Notes: generated from the letters alone by a model not told the origin. DNA of 64,000 nucleotides from Lujinxingia vulgaris (GCF_007997015.1 NZ_VOSM01000007.1:124001-188000), one strand, 5' to 3'; shown: positions 34,498 to 43,497, counted from the stretch's first letter. Translations and numbers: made by a program.

Positions 34498-34838
34498 TCA
34501 AGCGTATGTTGAGCGTGTCGGCCCTGATGGTGAGCGTGATGATGATCTCGGGCTGCGGGAACTTCGGCGGTGCCGTGGTGGGCGCGGAGTGCCGCGACGA
34601 TCGCGACTGTGCCCCGGAGAGCCGCTGCCTGCGTGACGGAAATTACCCCTTCGGGATGTGCACCTACTCCTGCGATCGCCACGATGATTGCCCGCTGGAC
34701 ACCGCCTGTGTGGATCGCAACGGCGGGGTGTGCCTGCCGATGTGCGAGCGCTCCCTGGATTGCCGCGAAGATTACCGCTGCGATGATGTGCGCGATGAGC
34801 GTGGCGACGGCCGCACCAATGTGTGCGTGGGCGACTGA
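34494..34838 (+). CDS. Small cysteine-rich lipoprotein
   Basis: 114 residues. Lipobox SGC after MIKRMLSVSALMVSVMMI. The mature part has 12-13 cysteines in pairs such as CRDDRDCAPESRC and CTYSCDRHDDC, the disulfide-knot style also seen in the 5119-6360 protein. It is coupled by a 4-bp overlap to the preceding cytoplasmic protein and followed by a strong terminator. Surface or periplasmic role unknown. Confidence 0.78.
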   Translation: MIKRMLSVSALMVSVMMISGCGNFGGAVVGAECRDDRDCAPESRCLRDGNYPFGMCTYSCDRHDDCPLDTACVDRNGGVCLPMCERSLDCREDYRCDDVRDERGDGRTNVCVGD

Positions 34839-34864
34839 GCCTCGCCAGCAGCAATGCGTTTGAG

Positions 34865-34897
34865 CCGGCCTCCTTTTAAAGGAGGCCGGTTTTTTTT
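34865..34897 (+). terminator. Terminator
   Basis: CCGGCCTCCTTT/AAAGGAGGCCGG, perfect, followed by eight T. Confidence 0.95.
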
Positions 34898-34910
34898 GTG
34901 GGTCGCTCCC

Positions 34911-34938
34911 TTGCCGGCCATCGATCTGAGAGTAAGGT
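34911..34938 (+). promoter_or_regulatory. Candidate promoter of nadC
   Basis: TTGCCG, 16-bp spacer, TAAGGT at 34933-34938; lies between the terminator and nadC (35023). Confidence 0.4.
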
Positions 34939-35022
34939 GTCGACCGACTGCGCGCGACGGTTCGGCGCGCGCCTGCCCGCCCTCGCCATCTGTTGTCCCC
35001 CTCCCCGAAGCGAGTGAACCCG

Positions 35023-35895
35023 ATGCATCTGTATATCAGCCCGCGAATTGAGCAGCTCATTGATCTGGCGATCGATGAGGATGAGATCGGTTTTGATGTG
35101 ACCTCCCAGGCCTTTTTTGCCGGGGAGTGGGGCAGAGCCGAGCTTGTGGCCAAGCAGGATTTTGTGCTGGCCGGCGCGCCGGTGGTCCGCGCGGTCTTTG
35201 CCCGGGTGGACCCCGCTATTGAGGTTGCGTTTGAGCGGGAAGATGGCGCCGCGTTTCAGCATGGCGAGGTGGTCGCGAGGTTGCAGGGGCCGACGGTCTC
35301 GCTGCTGAGAGGGGAGCGCATCGCGCTGAACTTTATGCAGCGCATGAGCGGTGTGGCCACGCTGACCGCGTCTTTTGTGGCGGCGCTTGGCGACTCACAG
35401 ACGCGCGTGGTGGACACGCGCAAGACCCTCCCCGGCTGGCGTGCGCTTGATAAATACGCGGTGCTCTGCGGCGGCGGGGCCAACCATCGCTACAACCTGG
35501 CCAGCGGGGTGATGATCAAAGACAACCACATCGCCGCGGCCGGCTCGGTGGCTGAGGCGGTGCGGCGAGTGCGGCTGCAGGCGCCGCACTCGGTGCGGGT
35601 AGAGGTGGAGATCGACGCGGTGGAGCGGGTGAGTGAGGCGCTGGAGTCGGGGGCCGAGATCATCATGCTCGATAATATGAGTCGCGCGCAGATGATTGAG
35701 GCCGTGGCGATCATTCGCCAGCACGAGCGTGGCGCGCATGTTGTGATCGAGGGCAGCGGCAATATGACCCGCGAGCGCCTCAAGGACCTGGGTGATGTCG
35801 GGCTGGATATCATCTCGGTCGGCGCGCTGACGCATTCGGCCAGCGCGGTGGACGTCTCGATGAAGTTGCGCGAGAGCAGCGGGAGCAAAGGATGA
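35023..35895 (+). CDS. nadC: Nicotinate-nucleotide diphosphorylase (carboxylating)
   Basis: 290 residues, full-length NadC. It makes nicotinate mononucleotide from quinolinate and PRPP. Signatures: EDEIGFDVTSQAFF, GERIALNFMQRMSGVAT, DTRKTLPGWRALDKYAV, GGGANHRYNL and MIKDNHI, then EIIMLDNMS, IEGSGNM and ISVGALTHS. Start at 35023 (MHLYISPR) matches family length; 34993 is possible. Its stop overlaps the start of the biotin-ligase fusion by 4 bp. No nadA or nadB in the window. Confidence 0.95.
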   Translation: MHLYISPRIEQLIDLAIDEDEIGFDVTSQAFFAGEWGRAELVAKQDFVLAGAPVVRAVFARVDPAIEVAFEREDGAAFQHGEVVARLQGPTVSLLRGERIALNFMQRMSGVATLTASFVAALGDSQTRVVDTRKTLPGWRALDKYAVLCGGGANHRYNLASGVMIKDNHIAAAGSVAEAVRRVRLQAPHSVRVEVEIDAVERVSEALESGAEIIMLDNMSRAQMIEAVAIIRQHERGAHVVIEGSGNMTRERLKDLGDVGLDIISVGALTHSASAVDVSMKLRESSGSKG

Positions 35896-37439
35896 GCGGG
35901 CAGCAGCAACCTCCGATTATGGTGCACTCCGAGGTGGGTTCGACCAACGATGAAGCGCTCAAGGCGCTTCATCAGGGGGCGCCGCATGGCAGCGCTGTGG
36001 TCGCTGAGCAGCAGAGCGCCGGGCGCGGCCGCCGCGAAGATCGGGGGCAGCGTCGGGTGTGGTATTCGCCGGCCAACGCCAACGTGTACCTCTCGGTGGT
36101 GTTGCGGCCGAAGCTCGATGCCTCGCGAATCTCCGGCATCACGCTGGCCTGCGGCGTGGCGATCGCCCAGGCGCTGCGCGAATTGGGCGGGGGCGATGTG
36201 CGGCTGAAGTGGCCCAACGATCTTTATATCGGCGATCGTAAGCTCGGCGGCATCTTAAGTGAGGCGGCCACCGGCGTGGGCGGGCTTGAGGGCGTAGTGG
36301 TGGGCGTGGGCATCAACGTCAACGTGCCCGGTGGGGAGTTTCCCGCCGAGCTTCGCGACCAGGCGACGAGCCTTTTGAGAGAAAACGGGCGAGTTTTTGA
36401 TCGTCTAAGGATCATCCAGGCGGTGCGCGGGGCGATTCTGGGGGCCTGCGCGGGTCTGGAGGCCGGCGGGCTGGAGGACTTCATGGAGGCCTTCGACACG
36501 CTGGACGCCGCGCGCGGGCGCGAGGTGCGTTTTGAGCAGGAGGGCGTGGCGATGCGGGGTGTGGCCGATGGCCTCTCGGCCCAGGGGGGGCTGTGGGTCA
36601 AGCGCGACACTGGCGAGCGTGCGGAAGTGATGGCTGGCGAGGTGACGATCTGCGGGTTGGGCCGCGGTAAAGAGGGTGGGGTTGTGGCGTTGCCGGCGCG
36701 ACCCGCTGCCGAGGTTGAGGCCTATGTGGAGCAGCTTCTGACGGCGCAGCCGGCCGCACCGCCGCAGGCGCGTCGGGTGCGCCGGCGCTTTAAGCTGCGC
36801 GCCAACGAGCGTGTGGGGGCGCGCTATTGCCGGCTGGAGGTGGAGGTCGACGCGGAGTTTGCGGCCAGCTACCTGCGTCCGGGGCAGTACACGACGGTGG
36901 GGATCGAGGGGCATCCGCCCAACTTCTATGTGATCGCCGGGGCGCGGGGGCCGGTGTGGGAGTTTCTGATCGAGGCCGAGGGCGACCTGGGGAGCGCGCT
37001 CTCGGAGCTGGGTGTGGGGGCCGAGGTGGAGGTGAGCCTGGCCGAAGGCGGCGGGTTTGAGCCGGCGACAGCGCGCGCCCGAAACGCGCTGCTCTTTGCC
37101 AGCGGCAGCGGCATCGCCGCGGTGCTGCCGCTTATCGACCGGTGGCTTGAAGCGCCGGGCGGTCCGGAGTCGATCGCGCTTTTCTACGGGGAGCGCCACG
37201 AGCACGATCGGGCGTACGCCGAACGTTTGAGGAAGCTGGAGGAGGCGGGCGTGGCGGTTTACCTCGCTGCTGAAGAGGGCAGGGAGTTTCGCTACGTTCA
37301 GGACGCCTTTGAGGCGACGGGGCTGCCGGTACACGAGGCGGCGGTGTATGTGAGCGGTGCGGCGGTGATGATCAAGGCTGTGACCGAGCGGATGATGGCC
37401 GCAGGCATTGACGCCAGCCGCATTCACATCAACATCTGA
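35892..37439 (+). CDS. Biotin-protein ligase fused to a ferredoxin-reductase-like domain
   Basis: 515 residues in one uninterrupted frame. Residues 1-260 are a biotin--protein ligase without an N-terminal DNA-binding domain: STNDEAL, AGRGRRED (about 42), KWPNDLYIGDRKLGGIL (about 106) and GVGINVNV. A Pro/Ala linker (about 265-290) leads to a ferredoxin-NADP-reductase-like module: a FAD-barrel part with RPGQYTTVGIEG and NFYVIAGA (no RxYS), a nucleotide-binding part LLFASGSGIAAVLPLI, and a C-terminal end VYVSGAAVMIKAVTERM. No 2Fe-2S motif. The ligase half should biotinylate acetyl- or propionyl-CoA carboxylase. The role of the oxidoreductase half is unknown. Coupled to nadC by a 4-bp overlap. 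The fusion is unusual in my experience. Confidence 0.88.
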   Translation: MSGQQQPPIMVHSEVGSTNDEALKALHQGAPHGSAVVAEQQSAGRGRREDRGQRRVWYSPANANVYLSVVLRPKLDASRISGITLACGVAIAQALRELGGGDVRLKWPNDLYIGDRKLGGILSEAATGVGGLEGVVVGVGINVNVPGGEFPAELRDQATSLLRENGRVFDRLRIIQAVRGAILGACAGLEAGGLEDFMEAFDTLDAARGREVRFEQEGVAMRGVADGLSAQGGLWVKRDTGERAEVMAGEVTICGLGRGKEGGVVALPARPAAEVEAYVEQLLTAQPAAPPQARRVRRRFKLRANERVGARYCRLEVEVDAEFAASYLRPGQYTTVGIEGHPPNFYVIAGARGPVWEFLIEAEGDLGSALSELGVGAEVEVSLAEGGGFEPATARARNALLFASGSGIAAVLPLIDRWLEAPGGPESIALFYGERHEHDRAYAERLRKLEEAGVAVYLAAEEGREFRYVQDAFEATGLPVHEAAVYVSGAAVMIKAVTERMMAAGIDASRIHINI

Positions 37440-37476
37440 GCCTGAGCCCTGACCTTTGACGCGTAGCCGGCCCATC

Positions 37477-37505
37477 TTGTCGAGGTGGGGGGGCTGGGCT
37501 ATGCT
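37477..37505 (+). promoter_or_regulatory. Candidate sigma-70 promoter
   Basis: TTGTCG, 17-bp spacer, TATGCT at 37500-37505; about 75 bp before the ATG at 37579. Confidence 0.4.
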
Positions 37506-37578
37506 GGCGCGCCCGTTCGGGGCAACTTTCTTGAAGATTCGTGCGCCTGACGCACACCTGATTGAGTGAGGAGATGTC

Positions 37579-38400
37579 ATGTCGACGCCCGTATACCGTT
37601 TGATGGCTCATGCCTTTGTGGCGACGCACACCTGGGAGGCGTATCCGGATGTGCGCGAAGCGATGAGCAAGGCGGGGCTGAATAAGGACGGGGTGGAGCG
37701 CGGCAAGGCGCTGCTGGCCGAGGCGGAGGCGCTGGTCGCCGCGCGTAAAGAAGAGTCCGCCGAAGATCGCATTGGCGAGCACGCCATCCATATGGCCGTG
37801 GCCGAGCTGGAGATGTGGTTGCAGACGGTGCGCGCCACGCTTCGCCATAAGGTGAAGGCCGAGGAGGTCATCAAGCGCGCGCTCGATCATCACTTCCACG
37901 CCAGCGAGCACACGCTGAGTGCGGTGGCCGGTGCGCTGCGCACTCTGGCGGTGCTTCGGACCGACCCGCGCGTTGCCGAGGGGTTCGACTCAAGTCGCGC
38001 GCTGCACGACCTTCTGATTCACGGCCAGACGCTCTTGACCAAGGTCTTTACGCTGACGCGTCAGCGCCTGGAGCCCGGCCTGGGCACCGCCGTGGCCCCG
38101 GCCTATGAGGCGTTGGAGGCGCACCGCGGCAAGCTCATCAGCTGGCTGGTGGAGCTCGATCGCGCGGTGAGCAACGTGGGCGATCGCCCGGACGTGGTGG
38201 GGCTTATCGGCTATGTGCCCGCCGGCGTGGGGCTGCCGCTGGGCGGCGCGTCTTTTGCGGTGACCCTGCACCAGCGCGCGCAGCAGAGCCCGCCGGACCC
38301 CGCCGCGGCCAGCGCCGACTGCTCGGGATGGTCGATCGGGCGCCAGGGGCGCAACCGCGAGAACCTGGGGCCGGGCTTTATTGAGCCCTCCTTCGACTGA
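37579..38400 (+). CDS. Hypothetical helical protein
   Basis: 273 residues, no signal peptide. The body (about 30-200) is nearly all helix, with YPDVREAMSKAGLNKDGVERGK near the start and a HAIHMAVAELEMWLQTVR helix in the middle; the last 30 residues (SPPDPAAASADCSGWSIG) look unstructured. No catalytic motif or family recognised. GAGGAG before the ATG and the promoter above support the gene. Confidence 0.65.
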   Translation: MSTPVYRLMAHAFVATHTWEAYPDVREAMSKAGLNKDGVERGKALLAEAEALVAARKEESAEDRIGEHAIHMAVAELEMWLQTVRATLRHKVKAEEVIKRALDHHFHASEHTLSAVAGALRTLAVLRTDPRVAEGFDSSRALHDLLIHGQTLLTKVFTLTRQRLEPGLGTAVAPAYEALEAHRGKLISWLVELDRAVSNVGDRPDVVGLIGYVPAGVGLPLGGASFAVTLHQRAQQSPPDPAAASADCSGWSIGRQGRNRENLGPGFIEPSFD

Positions 38401-38468
38401 GCGCGTTTTTGCGGGGGGATTCGTGATTTTGAGACGGGTCTAATGTTTAACCTGAACCTGTGGTGGCG

Positions 38469-39404
38469 ATGAAAGACGATCTTTACGGCATCCTGGGCGT
38501 CTCGAAGAAAGCGGACGCGGCCACGATCAAGAAGGCGTATCGAAAGCTGGCGCGGGAGAATCACCCGGACGTCAACCCGGGGGATGCGGCGGCCGAGGAG
38601 CGTTTTAAGCGCATCTCGGCGGCCTTTGATGTGCTCAGCGATCCTAAAAAGCGCAAACTTTACGACGAGTTCGGCTTCGATGGGTTGCGTGAGGGCTTTG
38701 ATGCCAAACGCGCCCGTGCCGCCCGCCGCCGGGGGAGCGCGACGTCGGCGAGTTTTGAGGGGGGCGCGAGTTTTGAGGATATTTTTGGCTCGATGTTTGG
38801 CGGTGGGGCCGGACCCGGTTTTGGCGGGGCGGGCTTCGGGGGCGGGGCGGTCAACCCGCTCAAGGGGCGTGATAACGTCATGCCGATCGATCTTGAGTTC
38901 ATGCGCGCGCTCAAGGGCACCGAGCTGACCTTCTCGGAGGGCGAGACGAAGACCTTTACGGTGCGCGTGCCGGAGGGGACGGACACCGGCGATCGTCTTC
39001 GCATCAAGGGAAAGGGTGGGGCGGCGCCGCGTACCCGACAGGGCAAGGGCGAACGGGGCGATCTTCTGCTGGAGTTCAAGGTCGGGCCGCACCCGAAGTT
39101 GCGGCGCGAAGGGCTCGATCTTTATCTGGATGTGCCCATCACGGTTCCCGAAGCGGTGTGCGGGGCCTCGATCTCGGTGCCGACTCCCTGGGGGGACTAT
39201 ACGGTGAAGGTGCCCGAGGGGGTGAACTCCGGGGCGAAGTTGCGGCTGAAGGGCCAGGGGGTCAAGCGCGGCACCCAACAGGGCAACTTCTATGTGGTCT
39301 TGCAGGTGCACACGCCCGACCGCATCGATGATGCGACGCGCAAGGCGGCCACGCAGCTGGCCGGCGGCTACAGCAAGGACGTGCGGGCGGGGTTGCAGCT
39401 GTAA
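38469..39404 (+). CDS. Type B DnaJ/CbpA-like co-chaperone
   Basis: 311 residues. J domain about 1-70 with HPD at residues 32-34, then a Gly/Phe-rich region (FGSMFGGGAGPGFGG) and a C-terminal substrate-binding fold with DLEFMRALKGTELTF, KGKGGAAP and DVPITVPEAVCG. There is no zinc-finger cysteine cluster, so it is a class B (CbpA/DnaJ2-like) co-chaperone that stimulates DnaK ATPase. The ATG at 38469 is three codons after a GTG at 38460. No dnaK or grpE nearby. Confidence 0.9.
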   Translation: MKDDLYGILGVSKKADAATIKKAYRKLARENHPDVNPGDAAAEERFKRISAAFDVLSDPKKRKLYDEFGFDGLREGFDAKRARAARRRGSATSASFEGGASFEDIFGSMFGGGAGPGFGGAGFGGGAVNPLKGRDNVMPIDLEFMRALKGTELTFSEGETKTFTVRVPEGTDTGDRLRIKGKGGAAPRTRQGKGERGDLLLEFKVGPHPKLRREGLDLYLDVPITVPEAVCGASISVPTPWGDYTVKVPEGVNSGAKLRLKGQGVKRGTQQGNFYVVLQVHTPDRIDDATRKAATQLAGGYSKDVRAGLQL

Positions 39405-39494
39405 AGTGGGGAGGCGGCGTTTAGCTTTGAGTAGTACGCCGTGAGCCAACGTTGACGCCATGTCTGCTGCATAGAGAGCACCCTGAGCTGCGTT

Positions 39495-39535
39495 GCAAAT
39501 CCTCGACGATGCTAAGAGCATCGCCTGTGGTTTGC
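39495..39535. repeat. Candidate intergenic cruciform
   Basis: GCAAA-CC pairs with GG-TTTGC around an inner stem CGATGCT/AGCATCG (loop AAG). Located in the 243-bp gap between the chaperone and the S41 protease. Its sequence style suggests a dispersed intergenic element. Confidence 0.45.
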
Positions 39536-39647
39536 GCCTTGCTCACGTCACTCTCAATCTCGCATCCAAAGGCGTCACCATTGCCTCACGGCGTTGTAGA
39601 GACGCTGTAGAGGCGTCCTGAGCGAATCGACAACCCGGGGGGGAAGG

Positions 39648-40877
39648 ATGAGACGCTGGCTGGTGGCGTGCGCCTTGTGGGCGTGTGTGTTGGCGCAGAG
39701 CGGCTGTCAGACGGGGCCGGCCTGCGGAGACTTTCCGCTCGAGGCCGAGACGCGGCAGTGCATGGTCTCGACGATCGACGCGATGGTGCGTGATCATTAC
39801 CCCTTCGCCGAGCAGAAGGGGGTCGATATGACGTTGTTTTTCAAGGGTTTATGGGCCTCGCTCGACGATCCGGAGCTCGACGATGAGTCTTTTGTGCTCT
39901 CCCTGGCGCAGTCGTTAGCGATGCTCGAAGACGGGCACACGCGCCTGGAGCGCTACCGTCTGGAGGAGGTGGGTGCGCCGCCGGTGAAGCTGGCGCTGCG
40001 CGGCGAACACGTGGTGGTGCGCAGCGTAGCGCCGGGGGTGGGGCTTGAGCCCGGGGAGGTGATTGAGGCCATCGACGGCCGGCCCGCCCCCCCGGTGCTC
40101 CGCAGCGCTTTGGCTTCGGCCGAACGCGGCACCTCTGGCGAGGTCTTGCTCCTGGGCGCTGACGCTGCGCTCGCCGGCGAGGTGGGCACCGATGTGACGC
40201 TGAAGACGGCCTCGGGGCGCGTCGTACAGCTCACCCGACACGCCGTGCTGCACGAGCCCTTCATCCGCCGATTTGGCGATGTCGGCTACCTGCGCGTCAA
40301 AACCTTCGGGTTCATCGATGACCTCGATCGCCTTGATCGCCTCATGAACGAGCTGATGGACACCCGGGGGCTGATCATCGACCTGCGCGATAATGGCGGC
40401 GGCTACCCCTCGGTCAGCGACGGGCTCTTCGGGCGTCTGGTGGCTGAGGACGGCGCGCCCTTTGCGCTCGTCGACCGTCAGGGGCGCGTGCATCGCCATA
40501 TGCAGGCGCGCTCGCGCGGTGAGACCTACCCTGGCGAGGTTGTGGTGCTGGTCAATGAAGGCACCTTTTCGGCCGCCAACTACTTCGCGCACCGCATGCG
40601 TGAAGATCATCGCGGCGTGCTCCTCGGAGAGCGCACCGGCGGTGGCGCGGCGTCCCCGGATCGCGGTCTGATGCTGGTCGATGGCCTCTGGTTTCAGGTC
40701 TCGACCTATGTGGTGGAGACCTTAAGCGGCCACAACACCGAAGATGGGTTGGAGCCAACCATCCCCCTCGCCGGGGCGGCTGCCTGGTATGAGGTGGTGC
40801 CGGAGCAGGGGGCGCTCAGCGAAGAGAAGGACGTGCTGCTGCAGCGCGCGCGCCGCTACCTGGAGGGGGTGCAATGA
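39648..40877 (+). CDS. S41 C-terminal-processing-like peptidase lipoprotein
   Basis: 409 residues. Lipoprotein signal ending in SGC. PDZ-like region (about 115-185) with GVGLEPGEVIEAIDG, then the S41 core: LIIDLRDNGGGYPSVSD and the catalytic serine in EGTFSAANYFAHRM at about residue 308, ending in ERTGGGAA and PTIPL. Ser plus a Lys or similar base is expected; a typical TSP family serine protease. ATG is preceded by GGAAGG. The last gene base overlaps the next start in ATGA, coupling it to a barrel. Confidence 0.88.
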   Translation: MRRWLVACALWACVLAQSGCQTGPACGDFPLEAETRQCMVSTIDAMVRDHYPFAEQKGVDMTLFFKGLWASLDDPELDDESFVLSLAQSLAMLEDGHTRLERYRLEEVGAPPVKLALRGEHVVVRSVAPGVGLEPGEVIEAIDGRPAPPVLRSALASAERGTSGEVLLLGADAALAGEVGTDVTLKTASGRVVQLTRHAVLHEPFIRRFGDVGYLRVKTFGFIDDLDRLDRLMNELMDTRGLIIDLRDNGGGYPSVSDGLFGRLVAEDGAPFALVDRQGRVHRHMQARSRGETYPGEVVVLVNEGTFSAANYFAHRMREDHRGVLLGERTGGGAASPDRGLMLVDGLWFQVSTYVVETLSGHNTEDGLEPTIPLAGAAAWYEVVPEQGALSEEKDVLLQRARRYLEGVQ

Positions 40878-41500
40878 GCCAGCGACACGTTGTGGCGGCG
40901 GTGGTGCTGATGGCGACGATGCTCACCGGTGCGACCACCCTCGCCGAGGAGGGCGCGCGGGCGACGCTCGACCTCAACGCGCCTTCGGTTGAGGTTGAAG
41001 AAACGCTGCGCGAAGACGCCGTGGCGTCTGAAGAAAGGAGCACGCGGCTCTTCGGGGTCGGCGTCTTTACCCGCGGGGGGATGGCGGCCTACCGAGCGGT
41101 GGCATGCGGCTGTTTTGACCGAAAGACCTGGCGCGCCGGCCTGGGAGCCCGGGTGCACGTGGGCCCCTACCTCGCTGCGGAGGTGGGCGTGCAGTACGGC
41201 ATGATGATGCTCGGTGGCAACTTCCCGCTCAACGGCTGGGAGTTGGCTGCACGCTGGCAGCCAGCCCCCCACGCCACCGCTCGCGCTGTGGCCGGGCTCT
41301 ACACTCGCCTGGGTTTTTCCTCGATGCAGGTCATGGGCATGCGCTCGGTCGGAGCGCCCGGTGTGAGCGCCGCGTTGGGGTGGTCGCTGGAGCTTGTGCC
41401 TATGCTCTCGCTGGAGGTTGAGGCCGGCGCGCAGCGCCATTTTGGTGCCATGGCCCACTGGCAGCTCGGCGGGCAGCTGGGTCTGGCGACGCGTTTTTAG
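40874..41500 (+). CDS. Small outer-membrane barrel coupled to the protease
   Basis: 208 residues. Signal ends GATTLAEE. Strands alternate (FGVGVFTRGGMAAYRAVACG, GLGARVHVGPYLAAEVGVQYGM) and the C-terminus GLATRF ends in phenylalanine. Predicted to be an outer-membrane barrel. Start overlaps the previous stop (ATGA), so translation is coupled. A terminator follows. Possible substrate or anchor of the S41 lipoprotein is a guess. Confidence 0.72.
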   Translation: MSQRHVVAAVVLMATMLTGATTLAEEGARATLDLNAPSVEVEETLREDAVASEERSTRLFGVGVFTRGGMAAYRAVACGCFDRKTWRAGLGARVHVGPYLAAEVGVQYGMMMLGGNFPLNGWELAARWQPAPHATARAVAGLYTRLGFSSMQVMGMRSVGAPGVSAALGWSLELVPMLSLEVEAGAQRHFGAMAHWQLGGQLGLATRF

Positions 41501-41522
41501 ACGTCGGGACGACCCCCAACGC

Positions 41523-41554
41523 AAAAAAGCCGCCCGTCGCCGGGCGGCTTTTTT
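41523..41554. terminator. Bidirectional terminator
   Basis: AAAAAA-GCCGCCCG, loop TCGC, CGGGCGGC-TTTTTT. Lies between the barrel gene and the convergent beta-helix gene. Confidence 0.95.
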
Positions 41555-41601
41555 GTCAGCGTCGGTGGCGATAAGCCGCCGACGCGTCATGCCTGTGAAG
41601 C

Positions 41602-43395
41602 TTAGAGCGGAAGGCAGGCCGTAGCGTCGGCCACCGCGCCGAAGAAGTCTTCGCCGGCGCTGCCGCTGATGCTCAGGCCGGTGCAGCCCACAAGCTCGCC
41701 GCCCGTGCCGACGTGGATGCCGTGCCGGCCGCTGCCGGTGATGGTCAAGTCGCTGACCGTGACACGAGAGTCGTCGTAGATCATGAGTGCAGATTGGGTT
41801 TCGGAGTCACCGGTCCAGCGTTTTGAGCCAGCATTGCTCAGCTCTACGTTGATGAGCTTGTTGTCGGGGAAACGGCTCGCCGCGAAGCGAAAGCCTTGCC
41901 AGTAGCCGGAGAGCTCCTCGGTGCCCTTGAAGACAATCGTGTCGCCGTCGGTGGCGTCTGCGGTGAGCCGGCCACCGTTGACGTCGATGCCCATGTCACT
42001 CTCAGCTTCAAACGTTGAGCCCGGGCTCAGCGTGAGGTGGCCCTCGACGATGACGCTGGCGCTCAGGCGTACAGGAACCTCAAAGGCAGGCCAGGTCTGG
42101 TCGCGGGTCAGCTTGGTGACCGCGCCGGTGTTGTTGTAGAAAACCGTTACAGCCTGGCGATCGTTGTCGACAAACGCCAGATCGGCGCTGAAGCCGCCGA
42201 TCTGATTGGGGCGCGTAAGCAGAGGATTGGCGTTATTGCTAAACGTCGATCCGCTTACGTTGACTTCTCCCTCGCGGGTCGCCGCGTGGAGCGCGGCGTA
42301 GTCGTTGTTGTCGAAGGTCGTGTTCTCGATGGTCAGGCGCGAGGCGTCACCATCAATAAAGACCGCGCCCCGAGCATCACCGTTGCCGCTGTAGGCTTTG
42401 CCGCCACCGTGGGCGATGAGCGCATGGCTGATCCGGTTGTTGGTGGAGGACGCATTCTCGAAATGAATTCCACCCCAGCCGCCACGCTCCCCATTGACGG
42501 CTTGAAGGGTAACGCGGGCGCTTTCGGTGCCGGCGATATTCAGAGAGCCGGTGTCAGCGGCGATGGTGACGCGGGCGTCCTGGGCGAACTCCAGCGTGGC
42601 GCCGGCGGCGATGGTGATGTCGGCTTGCACCGATAGGTCGCGCGTGATGCGGTAGGTGTAGCCCGGCCAGGTGCCCGAGAGGGAGACCGTCGAGGCGGAG
42701 CCCGTCATCAAGATATGATCCGCGTCGTTCTCGCTGATCACCAGATCGTCTCCGAGCCCCACGAAGTGGTTGGGGCGAAGACGCAGCGGGAGCTCGTTGT
42801 CGGTGAAGCTCGTGGTCTCGACGGTGACGGTGCTCGCGTCGCCGTCGGCGTGAATGCCGGCAAAGGCGTTCTGCTCAAACGCGCAGTTCGAGACGCTCAG
42901 GCGCGACTCACCGCGCACGTAGACCGCCCCTTTGGAGGTGTCCGAGCCGGTGAAGCGCTCGCCACCGGCGTGGCGGATCGTCACGTACTCGAGCACGTGG
43001 TTCGAGGTGCCCGTCTCGTTGATGTAGATGCCGCCCCAGTAGCCGCGCTCCTCGTCGACGCCGCGGATGAGGATCCCGTTATCTTCCTCACCCACCGCCT
43101 CAATGGTGCCGGTGCCGCTGAGCGTGATGGAGCTTCCGGCGCCCATGAAGACGGTCGTGCCGGCTTCGATGACCAGCTTGCCCGAGGAGACGTTGAGCGG
43201 GTTGTTGATCTGGTAGCAGCTGTCGCTGGAGAGCGTGGCGCCACCGGAGGCTTCGCCGCTGTTGATCTCTTCGCAGCTATCCGGGTCGTTGGGGCGATCC
43301 TGGGGATCGTCTTCCGTGACGCAGCCCACGCCCATGGTGAGGCAGAGACCGCCGATAAGGGTGAGGTTGGCAGTGCGTTTGATCAAGGTGTTCAT
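41602..43395 (-). CDS. Right-handed beta-helix surface lipoprotein
   Basis: 597 residues. Signal with MGVGC lipobox. The mature protein is a long series of short repeated strands: ETSFTDNELPLRLRPNHFVG recurs with ENTTFDNNDYAALHAA and SGSTFSNNANPLLTRPNQIGG, the stacked-coil pattern of right-handed parallel beta-helices (pectate-lyase-like). No catalytic triad is evident, so it may be a polysaccharide binder or adhesin. ATG 43395 with GGGAGGG upstream is better than 43413. Two AT-rich palindromes and a promoter lie upstream. Confidence 0.75.
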   Translation of the reverse strand: MNTLIKRTANLTLIGGLCLTMGVGCVTEDDPQDRPNDPDSCEEINSGEASGGATLSSDSCYQINNPLNVSSGKLVIEAGTTVFMGAGSSITLSGTGTIEAVGEEDNGILIRGVDEERGYWGGIYINETGTSNHVLEYVTIRHAGGERFTGSDTSKGAVYVRGESRLSVSNCAFEQNAFAGIHADGDASTVTVETTSFTDNELPLRLRPNHFVGLGDDLVISENDADHILMTGSASTVSLSGTWPGYTYRITRDLSVQADITIAAGATLEFAQDARVTIAADTGSLNIAGTESARVTLQAVNGERGGWGGIHFENASSTNNRISHALIAHGGGKAYSGNGDARGAVFIDGDASRLTIENTTFDNNDYAALHAATREGEVNVSGSTFSNNANPLLTRPNQIGGFSADLAFVDNDRQAVTVFYNNTGAVTKLTRDQTWPAFEVPVRLSASVIVEGHLTLSPGSTFEAESDMGIDVNGGRLTADATDGDTIVFKGTEELSGYWQGFRFAASRFPDNKLINVELSNAGSKRWTGDSETQSALMIYDDSRVTVSDLTITGSGRHGIHVGTGGELVGCTGLSISGSAGEDFFGAVADATACLPL

Positions 43396-43450
43396 CGTAC
43401 CCTCCCAAAACATCAGGTAGAGAAAAGGTCACCCGGGTGGGTGAAGGACA

Positions 43451-43463
43451 ACAACAGTGTTGT
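43451..43463. promoter_or_regulatory. Palindrome near the beta-helix transcript start
   Basis: ACAACA-G-TGTTGT, perfect arms. It lies just downstream of the putative -10 (43468-43473) and about 55 bp before the ATG. Confidence 0.4.
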
Positions 43464-43467
43464 GCGC

Positions 43468-43497
43468 TTTAGACGAGGTCGCGAGCGCGATATTCAA
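43468..43497 (-). promoter_or_regulatory. Candidate promoter of the beta-helix gene
   Basis: On the minus strand TTGAAT (43497-43492), 18-bp spacer, TCTAAA (43473-43468). Confidence 0.4.
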
